DNA of 64,000 bases, from contig DASPNH010000125.1 in the NCBI GenBank assembly GCA_035626675.1, positions 1-64,000 of the forward strand, written 5' to 3'. A program made the position numbers and the translations under genes. The notes under the pieces are model-generated. The model was not told where the DNA came from and did no database searches. It worked only from the letters and a program-made list of their open reading frames with translations. This document shows, piece after piece, positions 39,535-48,146 of this stretch (the stretch's first letter is position 1; each line of letters opens with the position of its first letter). This stretch comes from DASPNH01 sp035626675. GTDB taxonomy: Bacteria > Desulfobacterota > Binatia > UBA1149 > CAITLU01.

Positions 39535-41280
39535 ATGGCAACCTCTCCACTCGCACTCGTTCTGCGATTCATGATGCGCTACCCCTGGCGCGTCGCTGCC
39601 GGCCTGACGATGGCTGCCGCGGGCACGGGCCTCGGGTTCGTCTTTCCCGGCGTCACGCGCTGGTTCCTGGACGACATCATCCCGAGCGGCGATCCCTCGC
39701 GCATCCTGCCTGCGGTGGCGCTGGCACTGGGGGCGATGGCGCTGCGGCAGTTCTTCTACGCACTGCGCACCCTCGCCAACAATGCCTTCGAGCTGCGCAT
39801 GACCTACGACCTGCGAAGCTGCCTGCACAACAAGATCCAGCATCTGCCGCTGAAGTGGTTCGACCGCCAGACCACCGGCGACATCCTCATGCGCATGTCC
39901 ACCGACGTGCCGGCCACGCAGCGCGTGGTCATCGAGGGAATCGACCAGACCGTGCCGGCGCTGCTGCAAATCGTCATCACGCTCGGCGTGATGCTGTGGC
40001 TCCACCCGATGCTGGCGCTGGTGACGATGATCCCGGTTCCGTTCATCGCGGCAGGCGGCTGGATCTACACGCGCTGGGTTCAGCCGCGTGCGGACGAGGC
40101 ACGCGAGTCGGCGGGAAGCCTGAGCGCGCTCCTGCACGACAACATCGCCGGAATCCATCAGATCAAGACCTACACGCTGGAGCCGGAGAAGCAGCACGCC
40201 TTCGACGAGTCGAGCATGGCCTACCGCAGGCAGCAGACGCGGCTGCAGCGGGCATGGGCGATCTATGGCCCGAGCATGGGATTCCTCGGCGACATGGGCC
40301 TGATCCTGCTGATCGGATTCGGCTCCTACTGGTGCATCACCAAGGAGATCACCGTCGGCCAGCTGGTGCAGTTCCTGATGCTGCTGGCGATGCTGTACGA
40401 GCCCATAGGCCGGCTGCATACGCTCAGCACCAGTCTCATCAACGGCCTGATCGCGGCGCCTCGGGTCTTCGAGATCATCCACATGGAAGAGAGCGAGGAC
40501 CTGCAAAGCGGCCGCCATCTGGAGAACCCGCGCGGCGAGATCCGCTTCGCCGACGTCAGCTTCCGCTACGACGAGCGACGCCCGATCATCCGCAACCTGG
40601 ACATGCTGGTGAAGCCGCAGCACACGGTCGCCATCGTAGGCGCCACCGGTGCGGGAAAGAGCACGATCTTCCAGCTGCTGACGCGCCTGTACGACCCGGA
40701 GAGCGGCGAAATCTATCTGGACGGCGTGCCCACGCGCGAGTACAGCAAAGCCAGCCTGCGCGACAACATCGGCTACGTCTCGCAGGACAGCTACATGTTC
40801 AACACGACCGTTCGCGAGAACCTGCTGCTCGGGAAGTTCGAAGCCACCGACGAGGAGCTGTGGGAAGCCCTGCATGCGGCGTCTGCCGCCGAGTTCGTCG
40901 AGCGCCTCGACGGCAAGCTCGATGCCGAAGTCGGCGAGCGCGGCAGTCATCTCAGTGGCGGCGAACGGCAGCGCCTGTCCATCGCGCGCTCGTTCCTGAA
41001 GAACGCGCCGATCCTGCTCCTGGACGAGGCGACCAGCGCCGTGGACGCCAAGAGCGAGAAGCTGATCCAGAATGCGCTCAAGAAGCTGCGACAGAACCGG
41101 ACGTGTCTGATCATCGCGCACCGCCTGAGCACGATCCGCGACGCGGACCAGATCTACGTGCTACGCCATGGTCAGGTGCTGGCGCACGGCACGCACGACG
41201 AGCTGATCCGCAGCAACGAATACTACGCCGAGCTGGCGCGCATCAGCTTCGGGTTCTCGCAGCAGGATCAGGCGGCGTAG
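39535..41280 (+). CDS. ABC exporter, fused permease and ATPase (MsbA-like)
   Basis: A 581-residue half-transporter that works as a homodimer in the inner membrane. The permease half (residues ~15-310) has six membrane helices. The ATPase half has Walker A GATGAGKST (residues ~369-377), Q-loop VSQDSYMFNTT, signature LSGGERQRLSIARS, Walker B ILLLDEATSAVD and the switch His in IIAHRLSTIRDADQ. The family includes lipid A flippases and drug/peptide exporters; substrate is not determined. No lipid A genes are adjacent. Confidence 0.93.
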   Translation: MATSPLALVLRFMMRYPWRVAAGLTMAAAGTGLGFVFPGVTRWFLDDIIPSGDPSRILPAVALALGAMALRQFFYALRTLANNAFELRMTYDLRSCLHNKIQHLPLKWFDRQTTGDILMRMSTDVPATQRVVIEGIDQTVPALLQIVITLGVMLWLHPMLALVTMIPVPFIAAGGWIYTRWVQPRADEARESAGSLSALLHDNIAGIHQIKTYTLEPEKQHAFDESSMAYRRQQTRLQRAWAIYGPSMGFLGDMGLILLIGFGSYWCITKEITVGQLVQFLMLLAMLYEPIGRLHTLSTSLINGLIAAPRVFEIIHMEESEDLQSGRHLENPRGEIRFADVSFRYDERRPIIRNLDMLVKPQHTVAIVGATGAGKSTIFQLLTRLYDPESGEIYLDGVPTREYSKASLRDNIGYVSQDSYMFNTTVRENLLLGKFEATDEELWEALHAASAAEFVERLDGKLDAEVGERGSHLSGGERQRLSIARSFLKNAPILLLDEATSAVDAKSEKLIQNALKKLRQNRTCLIIAHRLSTIRDADQIYVLRHGQVLAHGTHDELIRSNEYYAELARISFGFSQQDQAA

Positions 41281-41323
41281 GAAACGGCGGGTCGCAAGGG
41301 TCCGCTTCGATTTCGCTGTCGCA

Positions 41324-41809
41324 TCAGGCGGGCTCGAGAATCAGTACCGGAATGTCGCGCGTGGTCCTGCTCTGATAGTCGCCGTAGTCGGGATACATCC
41401 TGCACAGGTCCGGCCAGTAGCGGGCCTTCTCTTCGGCCGATCCGCGCCGTGCGCGCATCTTGCGTCTGACCGAGCCGATCTCGACCTCGACGTTCGGATT
41501 GGCCGCGACGTTGGCCACCCACAGCGGATCCTTCGACATGCCGCCCTGCGAGCCGACGATGATGATGCGCTCGCCGTCGCGCAGGTAGAGCAGCGGTACG
41601 GTGCGAGGCTGTCCCGACTTGCGGCCGATCGTGGTCATCAGCATGACCGGCGCGCCGTACATCCACCTGGCGCCGAGACGGCCGCCGCTGGCGCGATACA
41701 TCCACGTATTGACCGCCGACATCACGCGGATGATCGGCTTGGCGATCTTCTCCTGTGTCGGCGTGAAAGGCTTGGGCGGGGTCTTGGCGGCTGAAGTCAT
41801 GGATCTCAA
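41324..41809 (-). CDS. Deazaflavin-dependent nitroreductase-family protein (DDN/PNPOx-like)
   Basis: A 161-residue split-barrel protein of the DDN family, which uses coenzyme F420. Family signatures: MLMTTIGRKSGQPRTVPLLY, GERIIIVGSQGGMSKDPLWV, ANVAANPNVEVEIG and RARYWPDLCRMYPDYGDYQ, with the end RDIPVLILEP. The GRKSG-x-RT stretch is the phosphate-binding part for F420. An ATG at 41800 is a second start choice. It implies F420 in this organism. Substrate is unknown; quinone or fatty acid reduction is documented for relatives. Confidence 0.87.
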   Translation of the reverse strand: MRSMTSAAKTPPKPFTPTQEKIAKPIIRVMSAVNTWMYRASGGRLGARWMYGAPVMLMTTIGRKSGQPRTVPLLYLRDGERIIIVGSQGGMSKDPLWVANVAANPNVEVEIGSVRRKMRARRGSAEEKARYWPDLCRMYPDYGDYQSRTTRDIPVLILEPA

Positions 41810-41935
41810 TGCGTTCTGGCTCTGGGGTCGTATGGGAAAGAGCCTGCAGTGTCGGCGCGGGGTGAAGCGATGGAGACGCGTGAAGGCCGTTGTCCCGTTG
41901 GCGGTACATATGACCAGGAATGGGATGTTCCGGTA

Positions 41936-43753
41936 TCATGCCAGAGCCCGTCGAGACGCGAGCTCTTTTGCGGCAAGCGCGCGGATATCGCCTCCTATCT
42001 CCACGTCCTCGTCGAAAGCATGCACGGTTGGCGGACCTCCAGGGCCGAAATCGGCGCGGACACCGCGGATCGGCGTAAATACGGGTTCCTTTGCGGGGAT
42101 ATACAACACCTCGAGTCTGGTCAGAAGGTCCTCCGATACGAACGTTGCAGAACGTCGCAGGGTGGCTGCGATCGATGCTGCGATCGAAGCTCGTTGCCAA
42201 AGGAACTGCTCGTCCTGACACATGTCGATGATCTGAGGGAGCCATTTGGCCGGATCGATGCTCGCCAATGCCCCGAAGGCTGCCCATCTGGTCTCGTGAT
42301 TCTGTGTCAGCCTGCGGATCGCCGGAACTGCGTCGAGGTCACGGATGAGCGCCAGTACGGACAGGCAATGGTGCACCGTATTCTGCGACGAATAGTGTAT
42401 GGGACCGTTTACGAAGCTGTTCAGTCTCGTCAACAACGCGGGAGTTGCGGCAACTCCGATACCGACCAATGCATCATGAGCTTCACGGACCTCGAGCGAA
42501 GCCACGAGGGCCGAGATCGCCAATTCGTTTCCGATTTTCACGAGGATCACGGCAGCAGGTGTGTAGCCCTGGTGAAGAGCCCTGACCAGAACTGACATGA
42601 CGCGCGGATCGTCATGGTCTAGCCGTTCCAATTGATCCGAAAGGATATCCATCAGGATTCGGTCATCGTCCTCAATGCATTCGTGACCGAGTGACGACAG
42701 GGCGCGTGCCGCAGCGATTCGCACCCTCCATTGATCAAAATGATTGCAGTAGCCGCGACCGCGCATCGCCGCGATGAGACCAGCGATCGAAGCTTTCGTG
42801 CGGAAGAGTTTCAGGCCTTCGATGGCTATGAGACGAGCTTGCTCTTCGGCCAGCGGTTCGCACGCCAGAGTCGCCAATGGAGGTACTGCAGATGTCGATC
42901 CTGTGTTGGCCAGCGCAACGGCGATCTCCACACTGTGGTGGCCGCAGCGGATTGCGCAGGTCAATGGCTCGACGGCAGCTTCCCCCAGCGCCCCGGCAGC
43001 CAACCATTCCTGTTTCGAGACATGATACAGCGCCTTCTCCGCATTCGATTCTGGTCTCCAGCCAAGGTGCTCGAGCGCCTCGCATGCGAGCTTCCGGTCG
43101 AAGTGAGAGGAATCCTCGTACAACCTCAGCAGTGGTGCGATCGCCGCCGGGTCGCCGATATCTCTCAAGCCATTGATGGCGAGAGCGTGCATGTTGCCAA
43201 AACGGCGGTCGAGGAGACTGATCAAGAAGTGCAACGTCGGTGGTGAAGCGATTTTCGCCAGTGTTTCCGCAGCATGGAACCATCGCTTTGTCAGCTGCGT
43301 GGCGTTGTGTCGGTAGAGGTTCTTTCCAGCTTCGCCTTCGACTATTTGCAACAGCGTCGGCACGCATACGGCGCCAAGGTCCACCAGGGTTCGCCATCGG
43401 CCGTTGGCAACCAGAGAGAGTACTCGCTCCGAATCAGTCGATGGCTGCCAACCGCAGGCTTCGAGCGCGTGGATGACGGAATCCTGAAGGTCTTCGGCCA
43501 GCAGTGCCAGTTTCAGCGAAGGAATGGCTGCCGGATCGCTTATCCTGTGCAAGGCCGCGACGATCGCCTTTCGGGTTTTAGGGTGCGTCGTGCTCTGGAG
43601 AAGGTAGCACAGTGGCTGGACACCCTCACGACGGCGAAGCTCGCCGAGTTTGTCGACAGCGCCAACGCGAATGTCGATGTTTCGTGATTTCAACCGACGT
43701 GCATGCCATCGCACGCGAAGGCGGGTTAGTGTATCTAGTCCCGAATCGTTCAC
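41936..43753 (-). CDS. HEAT-repeat protein, atypical composition
   Basis: A 605-residue protein from GTG 43753 (GAGG 6 nt before). It consists of consecutive HEAT/PBS-lyase-type helical repeats, with typical units such as LGELRRREGVQPLCYLLQ, HRISDPAAIPSLKLALL and GLRDIGDPAAIAPLLRLY. The linker type ALEACGWQPSTDSER / ALEHLGWRPESNAEK is found in bacterial and archaeal phycobilisome-lyase-like HEAT proteins. There is no signal peptide, so a cytoplasmic scaffolding role is likely. The gene is visibly less GC-rich than its neighbours and uses A/T-ending codons more often, which suggests horizontal acquisition. Confidence 0.82.
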   Translation of the reverse strand: MNDSGLDTLTRLRVRWHARRLKSRNIDIRVGAVDKLGELRRREGVQPLCYLLQSTTHPKTRKAIVAALHRISDPAAIPSLKLALLAEDLQDSVIHALEACGWQPSTDSERVLSLVANGRWRTLVDLGAVCVPTLLQIVEGEAGKNLYRHNATQLTKRWFHAAETLAKIASPPTLHFLISLLDRRFGNMHALAINGLRDIGDPAAIAPLLRLYEDSSHFDRKLACEALEHLGWRPESNAEKALYHVSKQEWLAAGALGEAAVEPLTCAIRCGHHSVEIAVALANTGSTSAVPPLATLACEPLAEEQARLIAIEGLKLFRTKASIAGLIAAMRGRGYCNHFDQWRVRIAAARALSSLGHECIEDDDRILMDILSDQLERLDHDDPRVMSVLVRALHQGYTPAAVILVKIGNELAISALVASLEVREAHDALVGIGVAATPALLTRLNSFVNGPIHYSSQNTVHHCLSVLALIRDLDAVPAIRRLTQNHETRWAAFGALASIDPAKWLPQIIDMCQDEQFLWQRASIAASIAATLRRSATFVSEDLLTRLEVLYIPAKEPVFTPIRGVRADFGPGGPPTVHAFDEDVEIGGDIRALAAKELASRRALA

Positions 43754-43875
43754 TCATAACCTCGAGAAAGAACCAGGGTCGGGTCGATGACGAAAGGCGC
43801 AGGTGCATTGCACGTCCGTTCGGTTGCCGTGGCGTCACGCACGTCTCGAGCCCGAATGATTCCGGCAACTCGCCG

Positions 43876-45093
43876 CTACATGGTGCTGACCCGCAGCGAC
43901 TCGAGCCCGCGAAAGCCGAGCTGATCGCGGAACCGCGGTGTCTCGTCGAGCTCGACCGTCGCGAAGCGGTCGAGCAGCTTGCCGATGGCCATCTGCGCCT
44001 CGCTGCGTGCCAGGCTGGCGCCGAGGCAGTAGTGGATGCCGCTGCCGAACGTCAGCGGTTCGACGCCCTGGCGGCCGACGTCCAGGCGGTCCGGGTCGGG
44101 ATATCGCTCCGGATCACGATTGCCGGCGCCGAGCAGCGTCATCAGGTTGGTCCCGGCCGCAATGGCATGGCCGGCAAGCTCGATGTCGATCATCGCAGTG
44201 CGCTCGGAGAACTGGATCGAGCCGTCGAAACGCAGCAGCTCCTCGACCGCATTGGGCAGCAGCGAGCGATCCGCGCGCAGCAGCTCGAGCTGGTCGCGGT
44301 GCACGAGCAGGTTGTAGACACCATTGCCGATCAGGTTCGTCGTGGTCTCGAAGCCGGCGGCGAACAGCAGCAGGCCCATGCTGACGATCTCGTCGTCGGA
44401 AAGTCGCTCGCCGGCCTCCTCGACTTCCAGCATGGCCGTCAGCATGTCGTCGGAGCGCCGCGCACGCTTGTCGGCCAGCAGTGCGCGAAAGTAGTCGCCC
44501 ATCCACATCGTGGCCGCGTCGGCCTCGGCGATCTGCTCGGGCGTCACGCCGATCTCGAGCGTCCGGGTGTTGACGCGCACTCGCTCGCGAAACTCGCCGC
44601 GGTCCTGCTCGGGCACGCCCAGCAGCTCGCCGATGACGGTGACCGGAAGCGGAAACGCGAGTGCATCCAGGATGTCGCCGCCGCCGGCCTGCTCGATCGG
44701 CGACAGCAGCGCGTCGATGACGGCATCCATGCGCGGCCGCAGGCGCTCGACCATGCGCGGCGTGAACGCCTTGGCGACCAGGCGCCGCAGCCGCGTGTGC
44801 TGCGGCGGATTGGCGAACAGCAGCGAGCGGTCGCCGTAGGCAAGCGAGACGTGCTCGCGCCAGTCGGTCAGGCCCGACTGCATCATGAAGCCATTCCAGT
44901 CCTTGCCGCAGCGCGGATCGCGCAGGATCGCGTAGCAGTCCTCGAAGCGCGTCAGGATCCAGGTGCCGAAGCTGCTCAGAAACACGGGCGCGCAGCGCCG
45001 CATCTCGTGGTAGATCGGATACGGGTCGCGACGAGATTCGGGGTCGGTGATGAGACGCGAGAGCGCGGCCTCGGCGCCCGCCGCGCCGCTCAC
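43876..45093 (-). CDS. Cytochrome P450
   Basis: A 405-residue soluble bacterial P450. I-helix motif GFETTTN, ExxR in ELLRFDGS context (EELLR), PERF-type region DPERYPDPDRLDVGR, and the haem loop FGSGIHYCLGASLAR with the proximal Cys near residue 356. GTG 45093 overlaps the stop of the membrane gene by 4 nt (GTGA). It is the last gene of the operon with the SDR, CMD-fold and isomerase-like genes. Bacterial P450s in such operons hydroxylate or epoxidise aromatic, terpenoid or steroid substrates. No ferredoxin partner is adjacent. Confidence 0.93.
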   Translation of the reverse strand: MSGAAGAEAALSRLITDPESRRDPYPIYHEMRRCAPVFLSSFGTWILTRFEDCYAILRDPRCGKDWNGFMMQSGLTDWREHVSLAYGDRSLLFANPPQHTRLRRLVAKAFTPRMVERLRPRMDAVIDALLSPIEQAGGGDILDALAFPLPVTVIGELLGVPEQDRGEFRERVRVNTRTLEIGVTPEQIAEADAATMWMGDYFRALLADKRARRSDDMLTAMLEVEEAGERLSDDEIVSMGLLLFAAGFETTTNLIGNGVYNLLVHRDQLELLRADRSLLPNAVEELLRFDGSIQFSERTAMIDIELAGHAIAAGTNLMTLLGAGNRDPERYPDPDRLDVGRQGVEPLTFGSGIHYCLGASLARSEAQMAIGKLLDRFATVELDETPRFRDQLGFRGLESLRVSTM

Positions 45094-45503
45094 GGCGCCC
45101 AGTACCCGCGCAGCACGCCCACGCTCAGCATCGCGATTCCGGCCATCCCGCCGATCACGCCTGCCATGCCGACGGTGCGGCTGAACACCGGCTTCTGCAC
45201 GAACTCGTCGGTGATGCCGGCCAGCCAGTTGTAGGTGTCCTTGACCGCGATGCAGACCGCGAAGAACACCATCAGCCGCGCCGCCAGCTCCTCGTTGTCG
45301 GGAGCCAGCGCCGAGACCGGAATGGCCAGCGACAGCGCCATCAGCATCGTACCGAACGCCAGCGGGCCGGTATGCGCCATGACGAGGTAGCGCGGCGCGA
45401 ACTCGCTCTTCTGCCGCGCCGAGGCGAAGGCGAAGCCGGTCAGGACGCCGTAGACGATGTTGATGAGGCCGCCGCCGATCAGGACCTTCTGCGCCGGATC
45501 CAT
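45090..45503 (-). CDS. Four-helix membrane protein, styrene-oxide-isomerase/HabA-like
   Basis: A 137-residue membrane protein with four hydrophobic segments. The stretch MAHTGPLAFGTMLMALSLAI (His44) resembles the AHSGPALNGMM segment of styrene oxide isomerase, whose His binds haem b, and the similar HabA mutase. The spacing of the four helices fits. If correct it rearranges an epoxide to an aldehyde without cofactor, which would follow naturally from the P450 encoded just after it. The Asn of the isomerase is Phe here, so activity may differ. It overlaps neighbours on both sides (TGATG at 45501-45505, GTGA at 45090-45093). Confidence 0.5.
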   Translation of the reverse strand: MDPAQKVLIGGGLINIVYGVLTGFAFASARQKSEFAPRYLVMAHTGPLAFGTMLMALSLAIPVSALAPDNEELAARLMVFFAVCIAVKDTYNWLAGITDEFVQKPVFSRTVGMAGVIGGMAGIAMLSVGVLRGYWAP

Positions 45504-46060
45504 CAGCGTGCTCTGGTGGCCGAGTCGACGACCTTCATGCCGACCGGCTCGTCCATCTCCACGTCCATGCATTCGGTCAGGCGCGCCAGCATCTGGTAGT
45601 ACCCGATCGTCAGCAGCGTCTCGACCAGCTCGCGCGTCGAGAATTTCTGCGCGGCGGCGGCGAAGGTGGCGTCCGAAACGCGCGTGTCGCGGATGCTCTC
45701 GCTGACGAAGGCGAGGTAGCGGCGCTCGGTGTCGTCGAAGCAGGCCGCGGACAGGTCGTCGCGCTCCAGGGCATCGACCTGCTCCTGGCTGGCGCCGCAG
45801 GCGATGGCGATGGGAACGTGCTGGATCCACTCGTAGCGCCCGCGCAACGACTTTGCGGCGAGCAGGATCGTGAATTCGCGCAGCTTCGGGTCCAGCTGCT
45901 GCTCGCCGAGGATCGAGCTGCCCAGGCGCAGCAGCGGCCGGAAGCTGTTTACGGCGTGCGCCATCGTCTTGAAGATGTTCAGGTGCGCGGGCAGCGCCTC
46001 GAAGGCGGTGCGGATGTCATCGGATGCCGTTGCGGGATCGACGTAGGGAATGCGCGCCAT
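45503..46060 (-). CDS. Carboxymuconolactone decarboxylase-fold (AhpD-like) protein
   Basis: A 185-residue protein from ATG 46060, with GGGGAGGAG 9 nt upstream. All-helical CMD fold: LREFTILLAAKSLRGRYEW, IQHVPIAIACGASQEQVDAL and ELVETLLTIGYYQMLARLTE. The AhpD CxxC motif is missing, so a decarboxylase- or hydrolase-like role in aromatic breakdown is likelier than peroxidase activity. It is second in the operon after the SDR and shares one base with the membrane gene. Confidence 0.87.
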   Translation of the reverse strand: MARIPYVDPATASDDIRTAFEALPAHLNIFKTMAHAVNSFRPLLRLGSSILGEQQLDPKLREFTILLAAKSLRGRYEWIQHVPIAIACGASQEQVDALERDDLSAACFDDTERRYLAFVSESIRDTRVSDATFAAAAQKFSTRELVETLLTIGYYQMLARLTECMDVEMDEPVGMKVVDSATRAR

Positions 46061-46088
46061 GTGCTGACTCCTCCCCGAGCGTTGCCGC

Positions 46089-46892
46089 TCAGGCCATGAA
46101 CAACCCGCCGTTGGTGTCGAGCGAGACACCGTTGATGTAGGACGCTTCGTCCGAGGCAAGAAACGCGATCGCTGCGGCCTGCTCGTCCGGAGACGAAAGC
46201 CGCTTGATCGGCATGAACCACGTGTAGGCCTGGATGCGCTGCATGCGTGCCTCGGCTTCCTCCGGAGAGCTGGCTGCTCCCACGCCGCCGGCGCGAATCA
46301 TCGGAGTGTCGACTCCGCCCGGACAGATCGCGTTGACGCGCACTCCGCGCGAGCCGTAGTCGAAAGCCAGGTGGCGCGTCAGGCCGAGCAGGCCGGCCTT
46401 GCTCGAGGTGTAGGCGATGCCGCCGTTGGCGCTCTTGCTGCGGCCCGCCAGCGACGAGACGTTGACGACGGCGCCGCGGCCGCGCTCGGCCATGCCCGGA
46501 ACGATGGCGCGGCACAGGAAGAACGGGCCGCTCAGGTTGACGGCGAGCACGCGGTTCCAGCGCTCGTCTTGGAGGCCGCCGATGCCTTCGAGGCCGGCGG
46601 TGTCGCCGGTACCCGCGACGTTGGCCAGGACATCGATCGGACCGAGCGCGGACTGGACGCGTGCGACTGCCGCATCGACGCTGGCGCTGTCGGCGACGTC
46701 GCAGGTCACCGCGAGCGCCTTGGCGCCTGCGGTCTCGATGTCGCGGGTAGTGGCCTGCGCGCTGTGCTCGTCGCGATCGACGCAGGCTACGGCCGCGCCT
46801 TCGGAGGCCAGCCGCATCGCCGTGGCACGGCCGATACCGCTGCCGGCGCCCGTAACGAGGGCCACGCGGCCCTGGAAGCGCATCGCGTTCAT
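46089..46892 (-). CDS. Short-chain dehydrogenase/reductase
   Basis: A 267-residue SDR. NAD-binding TGAGSGIG (residues ~14-21), DVAD, NVAGTGD, catalytic Ser in VVNVSSLAGRS, YxxxK in YTSSKAGLLGLTR, and PGGVDTPM. ATG 46892 is used because MNAMRFQGRVALVTG is the normal N-terminus. As first gene of an operon with CMD-fold protein, isomerase-like membrane protein and P450 it may oxidise an alcohol or reduce a ketone in the pathway. It diverges from the beta-helix gene. Confidence 0.92.
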   Translation of the reverse strand: MNAMRFQGRVALVTGAGSGIGRATAMRLASEGAAVACVDRDEHSAQATTRDIETAGAKALAVTCDVADSASVDAAVARVQSALGPIDVLANVAGTGDTAGLEGIGGLQDERWNRVLAVNLSGPFFLCRAIVPGMAERGRGAVVNVSSLAGRSKSANGGIAYTSSKAGLLGLTRHLAFDYGSRGVRVNAICPGGVDTPMIRAGGVGAASSPEEAEARMQRIQAYTWFMPIKRLSSPDEQAAAIAFLASDEASYINGVSLDTNGGLFMA

Positions 46893-47094
46893 CGGTCCGT
46901 CTGATACTCCGCGGCAGCGGCGAAGGGAACAGTTCGCAGCAGCCGCCGCGCGAGCCGGCATCCGCTCATGGCGGATGGCCGCGACATGAGGACCGGCGTT
47001 GAGCCGATCCCGCGAGGGGAACGGTCGGCGAGTAACCGCCGCCGCGATCCGGCGTCCGAAGATTGCCGTCCGCGTGGACGCAAGGAGGCCCCTG

Positions 47095-48087
47095 GTGACG
47101 ACGACGTTCCTGCTCGCCCTGCTGCTGACGCTGCCGACTTCCGTGCTGGCCGCCGACCTTTTCGTGCCTGGCCAATTCTCCGCGATCCAGGATGCGATCG
47201 AGGCCGCCCCTCAAGGTGCGCGCATCTTCGTGGCCGCCGGGCGCTACGTCGAAAACATCGACTTCGCCGGCAAGGCCGTCTCCGTCATCGGAGCCGGCCC
47301 CGAGACCATCATCGACGGGCAAGGCGTCGGACCGGTCGTCCGCTTCGACAGCGGGGAGAGCGGGTTCAGCATGCTCGACTCGGTCATGGTCACCGGCGGG
47401 TCGGCGACGCAGGGAGGCGGCATCCTGATCGTGAATTCGAGCCCGCGCGTGTTGCGCAGCGTGGTAGCGGGCAATCGGGCCAGCCAGCGCGGCAGCGGTA
47501 TCCTGGTCAGCGGCGCGGCGGCGGCGCCGGAGATTCTCAACAACCTTGTCATCTTCAACAGCAACACCGGCAGCGGCGATCCGCACGCCATCCAGGTCGA
47601 CTCGGCCTCCCCGCGCATCGTCAACAACACCATCGTTCGCAACGACAGCAACGCGATTCTGACCTCGGGAAACGGTGCGCCCGAGATCCGCAACAACATC
47701 CTGGCGCGCAACGGCTCACGCAGCGGCGATTTCGGTGTGCGCGGTCGCGGCATCTGCGACTTCGCCGCGAGCACGGTCATCCAGTACAACCTCTTCTTCC
47801 GCAACGTCCGCTCGGCGCTGCTGACGGCGGGCCGCGACTTCGGTCGCATCCGCACGGCGCAGGCGGAGCTGGGGCGCGAGCGGCTCGCGTTCAACCTGGA
47901 TGCGGCGCCGCGTTTCAGCGCCGGACTGCTCCCTCGCAGGCTCGAGGATGCCACGCCATCCGACTTCGTGCCGTCGCGGGAGCGTTGGAGCCGCGCCATC
48001 GAGCGCGGCGACCCGGCGTCGCAGTACGACAACCAGGATGGTACCCGCAACACGATCGGCTTCACCGGCGGCCCGTATGCGTGGTGA
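47095..48087 (+). CDS. Exported right-handed beta-helix protein
   Basis: A 330-residue protein. GTG 47095 is chosen because AAGGAGG lies 6 nt upstream and a signal peptide follows at once (TTFLLALLLTLPTSVLA). The mature protein is a parallel beta-helix with successive rungs (IQDAIEAAPQGARIFVAAGR, AVSVIGAGPETIIDGQGVG, ILNNLVIFNSNTGSG, IVNNTIVRNDSNAI, IRNNILARNGSR). NosD and pectate-lyase-like carbohydrate enzymes share this fold. No catalytic acids can be assigned. Function is unknown; probably polysaccharide binding at the cell surface. Confidence 0.85.
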   Translation: MTTTFLLALLLTLPTSVLAADLFVPGQFSAIQDAIEAAPQGARIFVAAGRYVENIDFAGKAVSVIGAGPETIIDGQGVGPVVRFDSGESGFSMLDSVMVTGGSATQGGGILIVNSSPRVLRSVVAGNRASQRGSGILVSGAAAAPEILNNLVIFNSNTGSGDPHAIQVDSASPRIVNNTIVRNDSNAILTSGNGAPEIRNNILARNGSRSGDFGVRGRGICDFAASTVIQYNLFFRNVRSALLTAGRDFGRIRTAQAELGRERLAFNLDAAPRFSAGLLPRRLEDATPSDFVPSRERWSRAIERGDPASQYDNQDGTRNTIGFTGGPYAW

Positions 48088-48146
48088 CGCCGCTGGCCAG
48101 GATGCGCGGCGCTGCTGGAGCAGCCGTCGCCCGTTGGTCGGAACGA

